DNA from: Rhynochetos jubatus
Lineage: Eukaryota; Chordata; Aves; Eurypygiformes; Rhynochetidae
Length of the DNA: 64,000 nucleotides
Reading direction: 5' to 3'
Assembly: GCA_027574665.1 (NCBI GenBank)
Contig: CM050658.1
Span: 21,526,317-21,590,316, forward strand
Both the position numbers and the translations under genes were made by a program. Below are positions 41,537-52,900 of the stretch, one piece after another (position 1 is the stretch's first letter; each line of letters opens with the position of its first letter). The notes under the pieces were generated by a model. It saw only the letters and a program-made list of their open reading frames with translations, had not been told where the DNA came from and ran no database searches.

Positions 41537-44270
41537 CTTGCATTTGTTTGCTCCTTACATAGTGATGTAAGCTTCTTTAAACTGTCAGGTGGAGTCTCAG
41601 TGACTTGTAACTGAAAACAACCAGAAATCCCCAAATGCCCTTTTAAAAAATATAATAAATTAAACCCCTTAAGATCTGATATTGATTGGACAAGTTGTTG
41701 CTCTAAGCTTGCTAGAGGAATCTCAAAGATTCTTGGCACATAACCCTGGGTAGGTGCCAGGCTCTTGGTCTGGTTCCAAGCAAATTCCAGCTACCATTTG
41801 CCAGTAATTAACTCTGAGACACATAGTCAGATGGTACATACCAAGTCATCATCTTTGCGTCAATGCAGTGGTGCCCTGCCGGTTGCAGAGCTATGGCCGT
41901 GCTCGTTCATCCACAGAACCAGATTTGTCCAAGTGCACAGAGCAAGTGAATGGCTGCTCTGCCTACCCTTATGTACCAGACCAAATTCCTTGCTGGCGGT
42001 CTTGGTCACACGCACTTGATAGCAGTGCTTGCTGTCTATTGGAGACGCTACAAGTCTTCCCACTTGGGCCATTACAGTTAGGATTGGAGGCTTCAGACTT
42101 GCATGCAAGCTAAGAGTATGGGGAGAGATGAATGTAAAGCTTGTTATGCTTGCTATGATTCTATAAAACACTTAATGACTATCACCTGCTCAGTACTTAG
42201 TGATGAAATTCAAGGAGGAAGAGGCTACAAGACAAAGAAGTAGAGTTTCTGTTTGTGAATATGGAGTCTTGGAGACTTCAGTGAATACACATAAATGGGT
42301 TTGTGGCATACACTCACTGAGGAGGTAAATGGAATGCTTGAGATGCCAAAACAGTTTGCTGCTGGGCAGTGCTGCCACAGAACTGATATTCTGAAGGTTT
42401 AGCTGTGAGGTAACCTTAATGGATTCTTACTTTGGCTTCCTAGAATTGCTGTTCTGCTTTGACTGAGAAAGATAAGTAGTATGTAGCCTTTTGTTTTAAC
42501 TCATTTGGGTTTGCTGTACACAGTGAGGGCACATTCATTTAGCCTTCATTGTTGCCAAAAGATAGTTATTGGCTTTTCATTTCAATGTGCTTCCTTCGGC
42601 TCTCTGTATTCTTGACTCATTCCTGTTACTTGTGTTCTACATTCAAACTACTGGATAAAAATATGTGTTTGTAGATTGGTCGCGATTGTACAAAATGGCA
42701 GGAAGTAGGGCACCAAACACAAAAGCTGTACCAAAGGCAAGGGCCAAGATGCTCTGTCTCTGAGAGTTTCTCTGAGAAGTCCTGGGGCAGAGCGATACAG
42801 TTTAAAGCCTATTGGTTACCCATGACCCGTATCCAGAAGGTACATGGCAGGGGTAAGAGGGGTGGTGGGACTCCCAGGCTTCCTATGGAGACAGTGGAAA
42901 GAGAAATCCACCTTTGGCGAGCACTTCCATTGCATTGTACTCAAGTCGTTTGAACATGCAACGTTATGTAACAGTTTGATACAGTTTAACTAACTGGAAT
43001 AAAGCTGGAATTTATTGGTTTGGTAAATGTTTGCTGTAGTCTTCCCCTGAGCATCTGGTTTTGGCAACAATTAAAAGAGGACAGCGGGCTGCCTTTGCGA
43101 TGACTGAATGTAGCTGTACTTCTGTTATGTATTTAGATCCAAATGTGTACCCCTCGTACACAAGTAGCCAAAGTGGGAAACTGTTTGACTGTCTTGATAG
43201 TAATTTGAATCTTTTCTATTCTGTTGTCTTAAGTCATATGAAACAGAGAATGACAGTTCTCAAATGAAAAGAGGATTTAAGATGTGTTAGTAAAGTGGTT
43301 AATGCTCTAGATTAACTGTATGGCTTTTCTTAGTTTTCTGGGGCAATTTTTGCTGAGTTATGATGAGCTTATCACATCCATGGCTCTGTGGAAGGCTGAT
43401 GGAGTAAAATGTGATTAAATTGTAATAGAATTATATACTTTCCTGTCAGTTGGTTTGGATTGTTGACCTATATTGTCAGTAGCAATATTTTAAGGAGTAT
43501 GTTGCACAAGATTTCAGTTTTGAGATTACTGTTTTGAAAAGCTAATTAACTTTTAATTGTGTCTTTATTATTTATTCTGCCTAAGCATTCAGGTTTTATT
43601 ATGTTTGCGAAGGGCAGTATTTAGATTATTATGTGGGCAGCAAGAAATCAATGCTCTCTTCAATTAAGCATTTTTTTGTATAGCAGCATGATAGATAATA
43701 AGTTGTCACTTGACAACTTTAATTGGTTTATTAAATACTGATTGTAGCTGAGGAATTTTCTAGAGACTTTCCTGTTAAATTTAAAAAACATGTTTCACTT
43801 TTCCTTTTGGTCTTTAGGTGATGAATATTTTTTTTTTATTATTAAATAAACCATAATAGAGGTACTCAGTGGACGTTAGCTGGAAACTGGACCACAGATT
43901 TGGTGGTATTGTAGACAATTAAGTAGTTAGAGCAGCTTTTCAGAGAAGCTTATCGTATTTGTGATGCTCCTTAGAAGACTGATCTGCTCATTAAATAGCA
44001 ATGGTAGCTTTATAGGGTAGTATATAGCCAACAGTCACTGGTGGTTTGTTTTTTTTTTTTTTGTGAAAAAGCCAAAAAGAAAAGCTTTTACACATTGTCA
44101 GACCTGAAACTGGAGCACAGTCCTGCTGGTTCTGCAGCCAAGGCACAGTTCGCTCTTTCTGTGGCACCGAGCCAGTAACTCAGGAGGTCCTACTGGAACA
44201 CTGCCTCGTATTTGGCAAAAGCCTATAAAAATGGAGATGTTGTGGGTTTAGAAAAATACAAAAGAATGTG

Positions 44271-44395
44271 CCATTTCACACAATGAATAACTAAATGGTG
44301 GAACATGGTGCTAGAGGATGTGGGAGGCCGAAAGTATAAATTCATTCAATTATTTATGGGTAGGTCAATTGTGAACTGTTAAGCACTGGAGTCCA
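44271..44395 (+). mobile_element. Ancient amniote CR1/L3-type LINE 3' fragment, sense
   Basis: The stretch CCATTTCACACAATGAATAA, then TGGTGGAACATGGTGCTAGA, GGATGTGGGAGGCCGAAAGT and a degraded AATTCATTCAATTATTTATG with GGTAGGTCAA follows, landmark by landmark, the 3' part of old amniote CR1 elements. In those it reads cacacaa..aataa, tggaact, gatgttgtggaggccaaaagtataa, ttcatggaggataggtc. It is strongly diverged, so it is probably an insertion older than birds. The ends are approximate. Confidence 0.6.
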
Positions 44396-44927
44396 CATAT
44401 AACCTTTGGTTCCAGCTTGTTCCTGGTGGAGAATTTATGTCCAGCTTCTATTGGCAAGTTCCCTGTCCTGGGGTGTCCACCCTGCAGGTGCAGTCTCCTG
44501 TGTCCCTGCTATAAAATAAGATGAAGTGTATGCCAGCTAGTCAGAGCAAGCTGATTTGAATAGAGAGCAACACATTGGTGGCTGACTGCTACGGTTTAAA
44601 TGATATCTTTAATCCTTTGATAGCAAATTATTCATCATTTTCATTATCCTATGCATGGATTGGTGGGGAAGTTGTGCCAGAAGTTGTATAGGCATGGAAA
44701 CAAAATAGTCCTTGTTTGGGTACTGGCGTTATCAGGTGAAAGACTAAGAGAATTGTAGCAATGAGTGTGAGAAAACAACTAGATAATTTTAGTGAAATGG
44801 ACATTCAGCTCAACATGATAATTTCTGCTGCAGAACGGGGAGCATTACAGCAAGCATCAAACAATATTATTTGCTTGAAAGTATGTAAGTTGATGCTTTA
44901 CATGAAAAACTTACCTAGAAAAAAAGT

Positions 44928-45150
44928 CACGTAGCCCAGTATGCTGTCTCCAGCAGTGGACCTGAAAGTATTCCGTAGCGGAATATTTGTCCCTTGAACT
45001 CTTTGGATGGCCAGGTAAGGCTGGTAACACTCTTCCTTGTGCTTAGCCCAGGATGCTGTTGGTTGTCTCTGCCCTAAGGGCACACTGTTGACTCATGGTC
45101 AGCTTGTCCCCTAGGACCTTCCAGAAGGTTGACCCCTAGCCTATATGGAT
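44928..45150 (-). mobile_element. CR1 LINE fragment(s), antisense
   Basis: The plus strand shows TAGCCCAGTATGCTGTCTCC and AGCAGTGG, which recall the antisense of a CR1 3' UTR (ccactg..agacaggatactgggct). Then GCCCAGGATGCTGTTGGTTG and AAGGGCACACTGTTGACTCA with TGGTCAGCTTGTCC are the antisense of the ORF2 region that encodes MSQQCAL-like residues. The middle of an element is missing between the two, so this is either an internally deleted copy or two pieces. Confidence 0.65.
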
Positions 45151-45251
45151 GCAGGGGGTAGTACATACCGCAAAAGACAAAGCTATTTTTGGTTGCCTCT
45201 TTCATCATTTCTTAGCACTTTCAAAATCTATTGTAATTTTTTTTTATGTGG

Positions 45252-46025
45252 GGAGACCATGGTTGGAACTGCATGGAGTATCCCAGATGTGGACAAACAA
45301 AGGATTTATTCAGTGGTATGATGCTGTTCTCTTCCTTAGTATTCTTTGTGTTTATTCCTTAATAATGGCTAGCACTTAATGTGCTTTCTTGACCACTGCT
45401 GAGCACTGTTGGAACTCTCTAACGTAACTACAAGATAATGCCACCAAATGAAAGTTATCAGCTAAGAGCTCATTATTTTGTAAGTCAAATCAGAGTTGCT
45501 TTTTCTTATATATATTACTTAAAATGTAACTGAATTTTACCTGCCTTTCTGTCTGAATTCTATTTTCCAGTCACATCAGCTCATAAGATCCAACATCAAA
45601 ATTAGCTGTCATTCTTGCTAGTCTGGGTAACAGTGTCACTTCTTTCTTAACTCTCATCTTTGCTGGTCCGGTTAACTTGGAGTCACCCCTTTTTTCTCAG
45701 TGTCTTGTGAAGAAACTGAACAGCAGAAGCACAGGTCAATGTAGCATTCCATTGGTGACCTCCCTCCACTGTAAAAATGATTCCTTACTCTCTTACCTGG
45801 TGTTTCCTATCTTCTCATCAGTAATTTTTTCAACAACCTTCTTTCTTAAACCACAGATGCTTAGTTTCCTAAAGAGCTTTTGGTGGCAGCTTTTTCCAAG
45901 ATGCTTTGGAAAATCGAAGTAGACTTACATCACCTTCAACCACATGGTTACTGACCACTTCCAAAAAATCTAGGAGCAATAGTCTTTCTTGGTTGGGTTT
46001 ATCTTTTCTGCAGTTTCTAAGGTTT
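45252..46025 (-). mobile_element. Ancient CR1/L3-type LINE, ORF2 region, antisense, about 0.8 kb
   Basis: On the plus strand the order of landmarks matches the reverse complement of an old amniote CR1 ORF2. These are GGAACTGCATGGAGTATCCC with AGATGTGG, then TTCTTGACCACTGCTGAGCA, TGGTGTTTCCTATCTTCTCA, ATGCTTAGTTTCCTAAAGAG with CTTTTGGTGG, GGAAAATCGAAGTAGACTTA, and near the end GCAATAGTCTTTCTTGG. The copy is so diverged that no long open frame is left. It starts with a landmark that precedes those of the neighbouring piece at 44928-45150, so it must be a separate insertion. Confidence 0.65.
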
Positions 46026-49000
46026 ACCAGCAGCTTCTGTCATGTTTCCAATACCAAGTATAGAAGAAGCAGCAGGAGCTGAGGGAACCAGCTCTGGAAA
46101 CAGAAATTAATTCGGTACTGTAAATGCTATAGAAACTTGTTTGGCTTCTTAATTTTTGAAATGCAACTGCCTGTGGCACACTTCCAGTAGCTGGGCCAGA
46201 ATCCAATGCTGAGGTGCCCACCCGCGGCACTATGCCAGCGTAGTTGAGAAGGAGAAATATGTTCTTCACCCCTGGGCGAGTCAACGTTGCACACTTTTGC
46301 TTAATTTGCCTTTGGGCTTTGATGTTTTTGGTAGTGACTAGAGAAAGGCAATGCTGTGGGTGAGGGAGCTAGGCTCGCACGACTGCTACTCTCTGCTTTC
46401 CCTGAAGAGTCAATAGAGACAGATCGTTTTATTACATTCGCTTGCTCGCTGCAGTCACTGAAAATAGCGGTAGTATGAATGGAAACCACAGCCATAAAAA
46501 GATTATCGAGACTCGATGCCATCTTCCCCAGCACAGTTGGAGGAAGGCAGTAATATGATCTGATCTAGCCCGAGAAAGTGTCAATCAAATGTTTAGTGCA
46601 TCGATTGCCCCCAACAGCCTTTAATGCTGGTGATGCTAATGTAGAAAATGCAAGAACTAGCAAAGAAGAAAAATATGTAAAAATGAAGAGCACATTTTGA
46701 GAACTCTTTCCACTCTGCTCTTTCTCTGTACTGACAGTGCCTGTCCATGTCTGCACACCCCACGCTAAGGAAGAAAGCAGAATTGTCAGATCTCATTGCA
46801 GAATGCAACCTGGGGAAAAATATATAGTATTGGTACAGAGAGCCAAATCACTTATGTGTTATTCTTGACACAAACCCTTCAGCCAAAGACAGTTCTTTTT
46901 ATCAGGAACTAACTGGATCTTTGTGTGCATATTCAAAGACAGGGTGAAGACCTTGGGTAGGCATTACCTACCAAGTCTTGGTATGTAAGATCTGCGAAAC
47001 AACAGTATCTTGACACTGGCTTGACCAGAGCATGCAGTGACCTAAACAGGGAACTTCTGTCTTTGCAGCACTTGTATACAAGGGTAGAATCTCTGTATAT
47101 GCCTATTTTACTGTATTTACTACAATCGTCCACATCCCTAATTGTCACTGTTAGGGTTCCTTCTGCAAGATATTTGCAGTCAGGAAAATTTTTTGTGTTA
47201 TGAAAAGGGCTTCTGAAGTCAAGAAGGATGTAATAACATAGGTAAGCTTCTGTGGGATAAACTTTTATTTACTGCTCAGAGAATTTGGATATGTTCCTGA
47301 ATAGGTAGTTTTTGTTTAATGAGACTTTGTGTAATTTGATTATTCCAACATGCCTCAATTTTAAAGTTTTTATAATGCAAGGGATAAGTGTTTTTTTTAA
47401 ATTTTTCTCTGCATGTGCTGTCCTCAAGCCCATAATTTTCCAAATGTTGCATTAGAGTACTAGAATATATATTAACTCTTCACAAATTTCAAACTTCAAC
47501 CTGATAAACATTTCTGCAAGCTAAAGAAGCCAACAAACAAGTCTTTTAGTTGCAGGTTTTTTTAAGAAATTCCAATTCTGTGAAAATGAACAAGGTAAAA
47601 TCTTGGCCCCTGGAAATGTATGGGAAGATTTCAGTTAAATTTTGTGCCCTAGTACTGCAGAATCTTTACCTTTTTAAAATGAACTGTAAAATTTTAAAGC
47701 ATTCAGTAGTGAGGTAGCATACTCCCTGTCTTCTCTTCTGAGTTTCCTTTTTTTTTTAACATTGTATAGCAGTAAATACAGGTTTTCCTTAAACAGAGAA
47801 ATTTTCACATTGCAAAGTAGACATTAAAAGATGTTGGAGGTGAAATACGCAACTCGAGTAGAACCTTCAGCATTTGAAGTGGTCTGGGATCTTCAGGTCC
47901 CACTGAAAATCACTGGGCACTGCTGAAGATCAGAGTTTGTGCCATTTGATAACAGGTACCCTGCTGAAGAACCAGTGCTTTTGATTCCCCATGTAAGCAA
48001 CAGATAGAAAATAGGCACTTCCAGAGGGTAATTTTTCCCACTTAATGACTGAGAGCTTTCAAGGAGGGGCCAATATCTCTCCTTTGACTACAGGAGAACT
48101 CAAGAGAGCATATTCTTATTTTAAGCACCCTTAAATTAAGGTTGGCAGGCAGACTTTGGCATCATAGCTGTATTATAATCACTAGTTGGAATGAGTAGGA
48201 CCCTTGACTGACACAACAATCCTGAAAAAATTCCAAATACAGTGATAGCTTTTCTGGGAAAAGGGTGCTTTTGATGTGACACTTGCCTTTGATGGTGCAA
48301 ATGGCTTGTTCTACAGGCAAGTTTCTGCAGGAAAGTTCTGTTTTCCTAACATAAACTGAATCCACCCTGGGAGTATCTTTCTGGCATCACATTAGGCACA
48401 GATTTACTGAGCAGGGAGAGGGACTGTAAGCCAACTTTTTGCGTAGTCCTAATCCCATCTTTGTTCCAATTCAGGCAAGCCTGCACAGCTTCTCCTTCCA
48501 CAGCAAAGCTGGATTCAGCCCTATAGTATAGCACATCCTCCTTGAATGGATGGAATCGTTGTACCCTGCATGTGGTCACAGTGTTTTTTAAATGCCACTT
48601 TGTTGTGAGGCTGCTTAACAAACTAGTACAGACTTGACTGTATTATGCAGCCATATTGCATGACCTTGCTGCGGAACTGTGTAGCGTATAAACATTGAAG
48701 TTGGAACACCAGTGCACTACTGCTATGTTCTCAGTTCCATAAGAGTTCTGCTTCTGCCTAAATGAAAAATAGTGTTATTTGAAAATACTCTTTAGGCTGT
48801 GATTTTACAGTCTGCCTGCCTTTGAGTTGAAGGTCTGCACAAACCAAAAGGTATTTGTCAGTTAGTGTAGTATTTAAAGTATACTTAAATCTAGCCTCTG
48901 TTTTAAGAGTGGTTCATGTGTGGTTCAACAGGATTATGTCAGTTATTTTTAGTAATGGTTAGTATGTGTTCTAGTGGTCACTGCGTATGAATAATACATG

Positions 49001-49821
49001 ACACTAAGTTACTTCATCAATACATCTAAAACCTTTGTATCAGCAGACTACAGCAATAACTTTAAGTAATATCACATATACAGTACACAACATTTTACTT
49101 CTCAGTCAAACCTTGCTTCAGGTTTTATGTATCATTTTAGCATTCATCAGTGGGTACTTGGACAGTGCCTAAATTGCAGAAATGAATGGAAATCCCCTTG
49201 TGGAAAACTTAGCTTAGTATGAGGTTTGGGCTGTTTTCGGCAAAAGGAAGAATTCAATATCAAATAATTCTACAACTGTATTTTCAAACTCTGTTCTTAT
49301 TAGGTACTTTATTAGAAGTGCAGTTTCTAAAATAATTATTCTTAAGAAGATTAAAAAGATTTCTTGAGATTATTTTTAAAGAAGTTAAATAACATTCAAT
49401 CTAATGTTATATAACCCAAGTATAGTTCCCTTAATTTCTGAATGCATTCTTTGAGGTGAATTCTTCGTGACCAGAATATTTACCTATTTTAAAGTTATTT
49501 GCAATCAGGGCTGAATACTGTATTTATTATCTCCAGTGTTCCCCAGGCTTAAAGGATGCTGAATGAGAATCTTAAGAAAGTAACAGGAATAAACAAAATA
49601 GCTATCAGAGAAGGCTTGTTTTGTCGCTGTGATATTACAGTGAAGCAGTTCTGTCATAGCAATCTTGAAATGATCAACTTGCTGAGAGGACCTATGGAAC
49701 CCCATTCTGTTTGCTAAAACTCCCGCCTCACCTTCCCTTTGCAAACCTAAACACCAAACCAACCCCAGAGCCCTGCTTTCTAGAAAATGTGATGCAAACG
49801 GAATATTTGACAAAAAAAGAC

Positions 49822-49983
49822 CTTGAAGACATCTTTGGATGGTTTGGATTCATAATACTCCAGAAAGTAGTCAGGATGACCTCTCTCATCAATCTCTCCA
49901 TGCAATTGAGTGTAAATATTTTGAAACCCCTGTTTCTGTCCATAGGCTTTAAAGTGTCTGTGGGAGCACTCAAGCATCTTGTT
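49822..49983 (-). other. Candidate unrecognised coding exon or retrocopy fragment (antisense to SLC6A11)
   Basis: I do not recognise this sequence. On the minus strand an acceptor-like pyrimidine-rich stretch ends CTCTCAG just above 49983. Exactly 54 open codons follow: NKMLECSHRHFKAYGQKQGF, QNIYTQLHGEIDERGHPDYF, LEYYESKPSKDVFK. They end at AAG/GT. The residue mix (acidic and aromatic, with no low complexity) is more protein-like than most open frames here. The donor (gtcttt) is poor, and the frame otherwise runs on 13 codons to a stop at 49780. An in-frame stop lies a short way above the acceptor. It could be an exon of a nested antisense gene, part of a processed copy of an unlinked gene, or chance. 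Confidence 0.25.
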
Positions 49984-52900
49984 CTGAGAGCGTTTGGTGA
50001 TAGTCAGTAAAGAGGAGCACTAATCAGCACCCTCACTTTAGAAACTAGTTAACTGCATTTTCTGCATTTATTAAAAAAAAAAAAAAAGCATCTTTATCTT
50101 TTAGAGGAAATGACATTGTGTGCCTTAACCCCCAGATATGCCCCCCCGAAAGACCTGGTAAAGTCTTCTGTCACTGGGACACTGAAAATACACTCTCTAT
50201 TGAAAAGAAAAAGGCAGGCAATGGCTATTTTTTGTACTCCTTCATATCATGCACAGAATGAAAACAAATTAACTTTTATTTCCAACTGCCTGAAGCTTTA
50301 TACAGTGCAAGTGTATGAGAAGGCAATGCTTTTGATGCTTTTAAGGCATGCTACTCGAGCTGTACACCACAACTTGGATGCTGTAGCAGTCAATAGCTTT
50401 AACTGTCCAGAATGCTGGACAGTTTTCTGTAACCAAGAGCTGTCAGTACAAGCCGGCTTCACAAAGAGGAACGATTCAGACCATCCTGCTCATCTGAACT
50501 CTATGTACATTTGGTATGCTGTTGCAAGAAATGAGTCAGTGAAAAACCAGGCGCTGCTCCTCAAAGATACTGGGATTTAATGATATTTTTGCCTCTTATC
50601 AATACCTTTTTTAAAAGGTTTCCAGCTTGCCACACTTCTAAATTTAAGCTACCAATTTGCTGAAGACAAGTTTACTTTCTTATCACTCAGACACAAAAGA
50701 ACTGTTCCAGCTGCTCAGTGACATTTTTATTCCCCAGAGATCGTATTCATCATACGCACAAAAATGTGTTTATATGAGTAACAGCTCTTGAATATTTCTG
50801 TCTATCTTATACTGTTAGCCATCTCCTTACTTTATGCCCCAGAACTAAAGTAATAGAAAACTGGCATGTTTCAAGGGAAAATTCTATAAGAGAAATTTCT
50901 CCTTACATGTATTCTAGGCACCTGTTGTAACTATTGCTTCTAAATTAAAAAGTGCAAGTTTTATCTTAAAGGTGGTTTAAACAAATTCTTGGATTTGTAA
51001 CTATCATTGTAGATAGGACTTTTCTTTTGGGCAAAGATGGAACGTTAGTATTGACTTTCAAGTAAAGACAGACCTGGTAAGATATTTGTTCTTTTGTTAA
51101 TTTGTTTCTTTCTAAATATGGGAAAAGTCCTATGAAAACTATCTCTGGGACTTTGTATATCTGCACAGAAGAAATCACGCAAGGCATAAGGTAGGTTGGT
51201 GCTATTAAATCAAGATAAGTAAATGAGGAACATCAGATCATTTCTTTCACACCTCTAAATTTCTTGGATGCTCAGGACAAGATAACTAACAGGCATTGAA
51301 ATACTGGTTGGAGAGAGCAGTTCCAAAGGCTTATACCTTAATAATGCTATTTTACACACCTCCAATTGCTCTTTGTGATGTAACTTTGTGACAGACTAAA
51401 TGTCTGAGCATGGTAACCTGAAAGGGTGCTTTCATGGCCATAGTAGTCTCCTTTTGCATCACTTGCAGGTAAAACTGCGCTTAGGCATTGCTGTTTCTGA
51501 GTGAAGTTGGGGACATAAAGGCACTGGGACAACCCAGAGGTTAAAGCACTCTCCTACCTGCATTGCTACTGCTGTAGTGGCCTGGGCATTCTTCTGAGCC
51601 TTCATGTCTCCAAGGTGTCATTGTGGTGACAATGCCATGCAGAAACAACAAGCTTTCAGGTCTACCACTGTGGAAAGCTGAAACCTGAGTATTCAACGTC
51701 CCCAATTTCAGAGCCCTTTTGAGGGCTGAGATGCCTATGAGAAATGGAGATAATATAGAGGTTAGAAAGACTGAAATCAGATTTTGGAAATCAAAGGTGC
51801 TTTTTAAAAACCCACAAAGCCTTGCACTTGGTGCCCTGCCCTTCCCACAACCATGCATGCATACCTGCTCTCTGAAATGAGCATTCAAGCCCCTCGTTAT
51901 CTCAGTGGGTCTTAGATAATGTTTATTTCTCTTTTAATTAGCATACACCCTAGCCTATATGAGTGCATTCATGATTATACAAACAGGGAAGTACAACAGT
52001 ACTTTGTGGCTGCTAGTTTTGGAATCGTGCCAAGGCAATCAAGGTATCTCCTAAGTTTTGGGTTAAGGAGTTTAGGGAAGTAAACCAGTCTCATAACAAA
52101 CATTTCAGTCATGAAAAGCAGTCAGAGGGAGTGAAAGAATTCTTCGCCCAGGTCCCAGAAGGAACCTCAGTATGCTTTGCTCCAGCACCTGACTTTCCAC
52201 ATTGGCTGGCAACACAGAAACATACTACTAGTGTGGCTCCTGTATTGAGGCAGGTTCAGTTCCATTTTAACAGGGTGGTACTTGGCTAACAATCATGCCT
52301 CAGAAAATTAGCATTTAAATATGTGTAAAGTAATCTGAGCCGTTGGTCTCCAAAGGCAGCAATGAATAAACAAAACTTCAAGTATTTAGGTCCTTCTCCC
52401 CCTCAGCTCACCATTCTCATAATGAATATACTGTATTCATCCCGTCTGTAACATTAGCAGAAGGTAGGAGAGAGACTGCCTAGCAACCCACAGAAATCCC
52501 GAAGAGAGGTGGAAAGGAAGTGATTTTCATGTAATTATTCACTTCTACAAAAGCTGTTGTCAGGTAGACACTAGAAACATAGCTGGTTTATTATTCGTCT
52601 AACCTACTTTTAATCTTTTGAGAATCACTACCATTAAAGAGAGGGAAAAAAGAGCTTAATTCAGCCATTTTCTGCCTGGCCGTTTAAGTTGTGTTTTCCT
52701 GCCCTAATGAAGGCTCTGCTTTCAGAAGATGCGTTGTTTAAAAAGTCCTGGGTAGTAAACTTCAGAAACAGACTAAGTCCTGTATTCAAAACTCAGCTGG
52801 TTTTTGCTGCTTCTCCACAATACACAGTTCATATTATGTTTTGGTTTGGTTCCACATGTGATGACATTTCCCATTGAGGTAGGAGCTAACGAGATAACTT

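Noticed and set aside
41765-42113. Overlapping plus-strand frames of 81-84 codons and an antisense frame of 103 codons
   Set aside because: Competing frames over the same DNA, with no recognised peptide or splice structure, give no support for a gene.
50110-50580. 156-codon plus-strand open frame
   Set aside because: It has no recognisable domain, no convincing splice or start signals and mixed composition. One or two frames of this length are expected by chance in 64 kb of this base composition.
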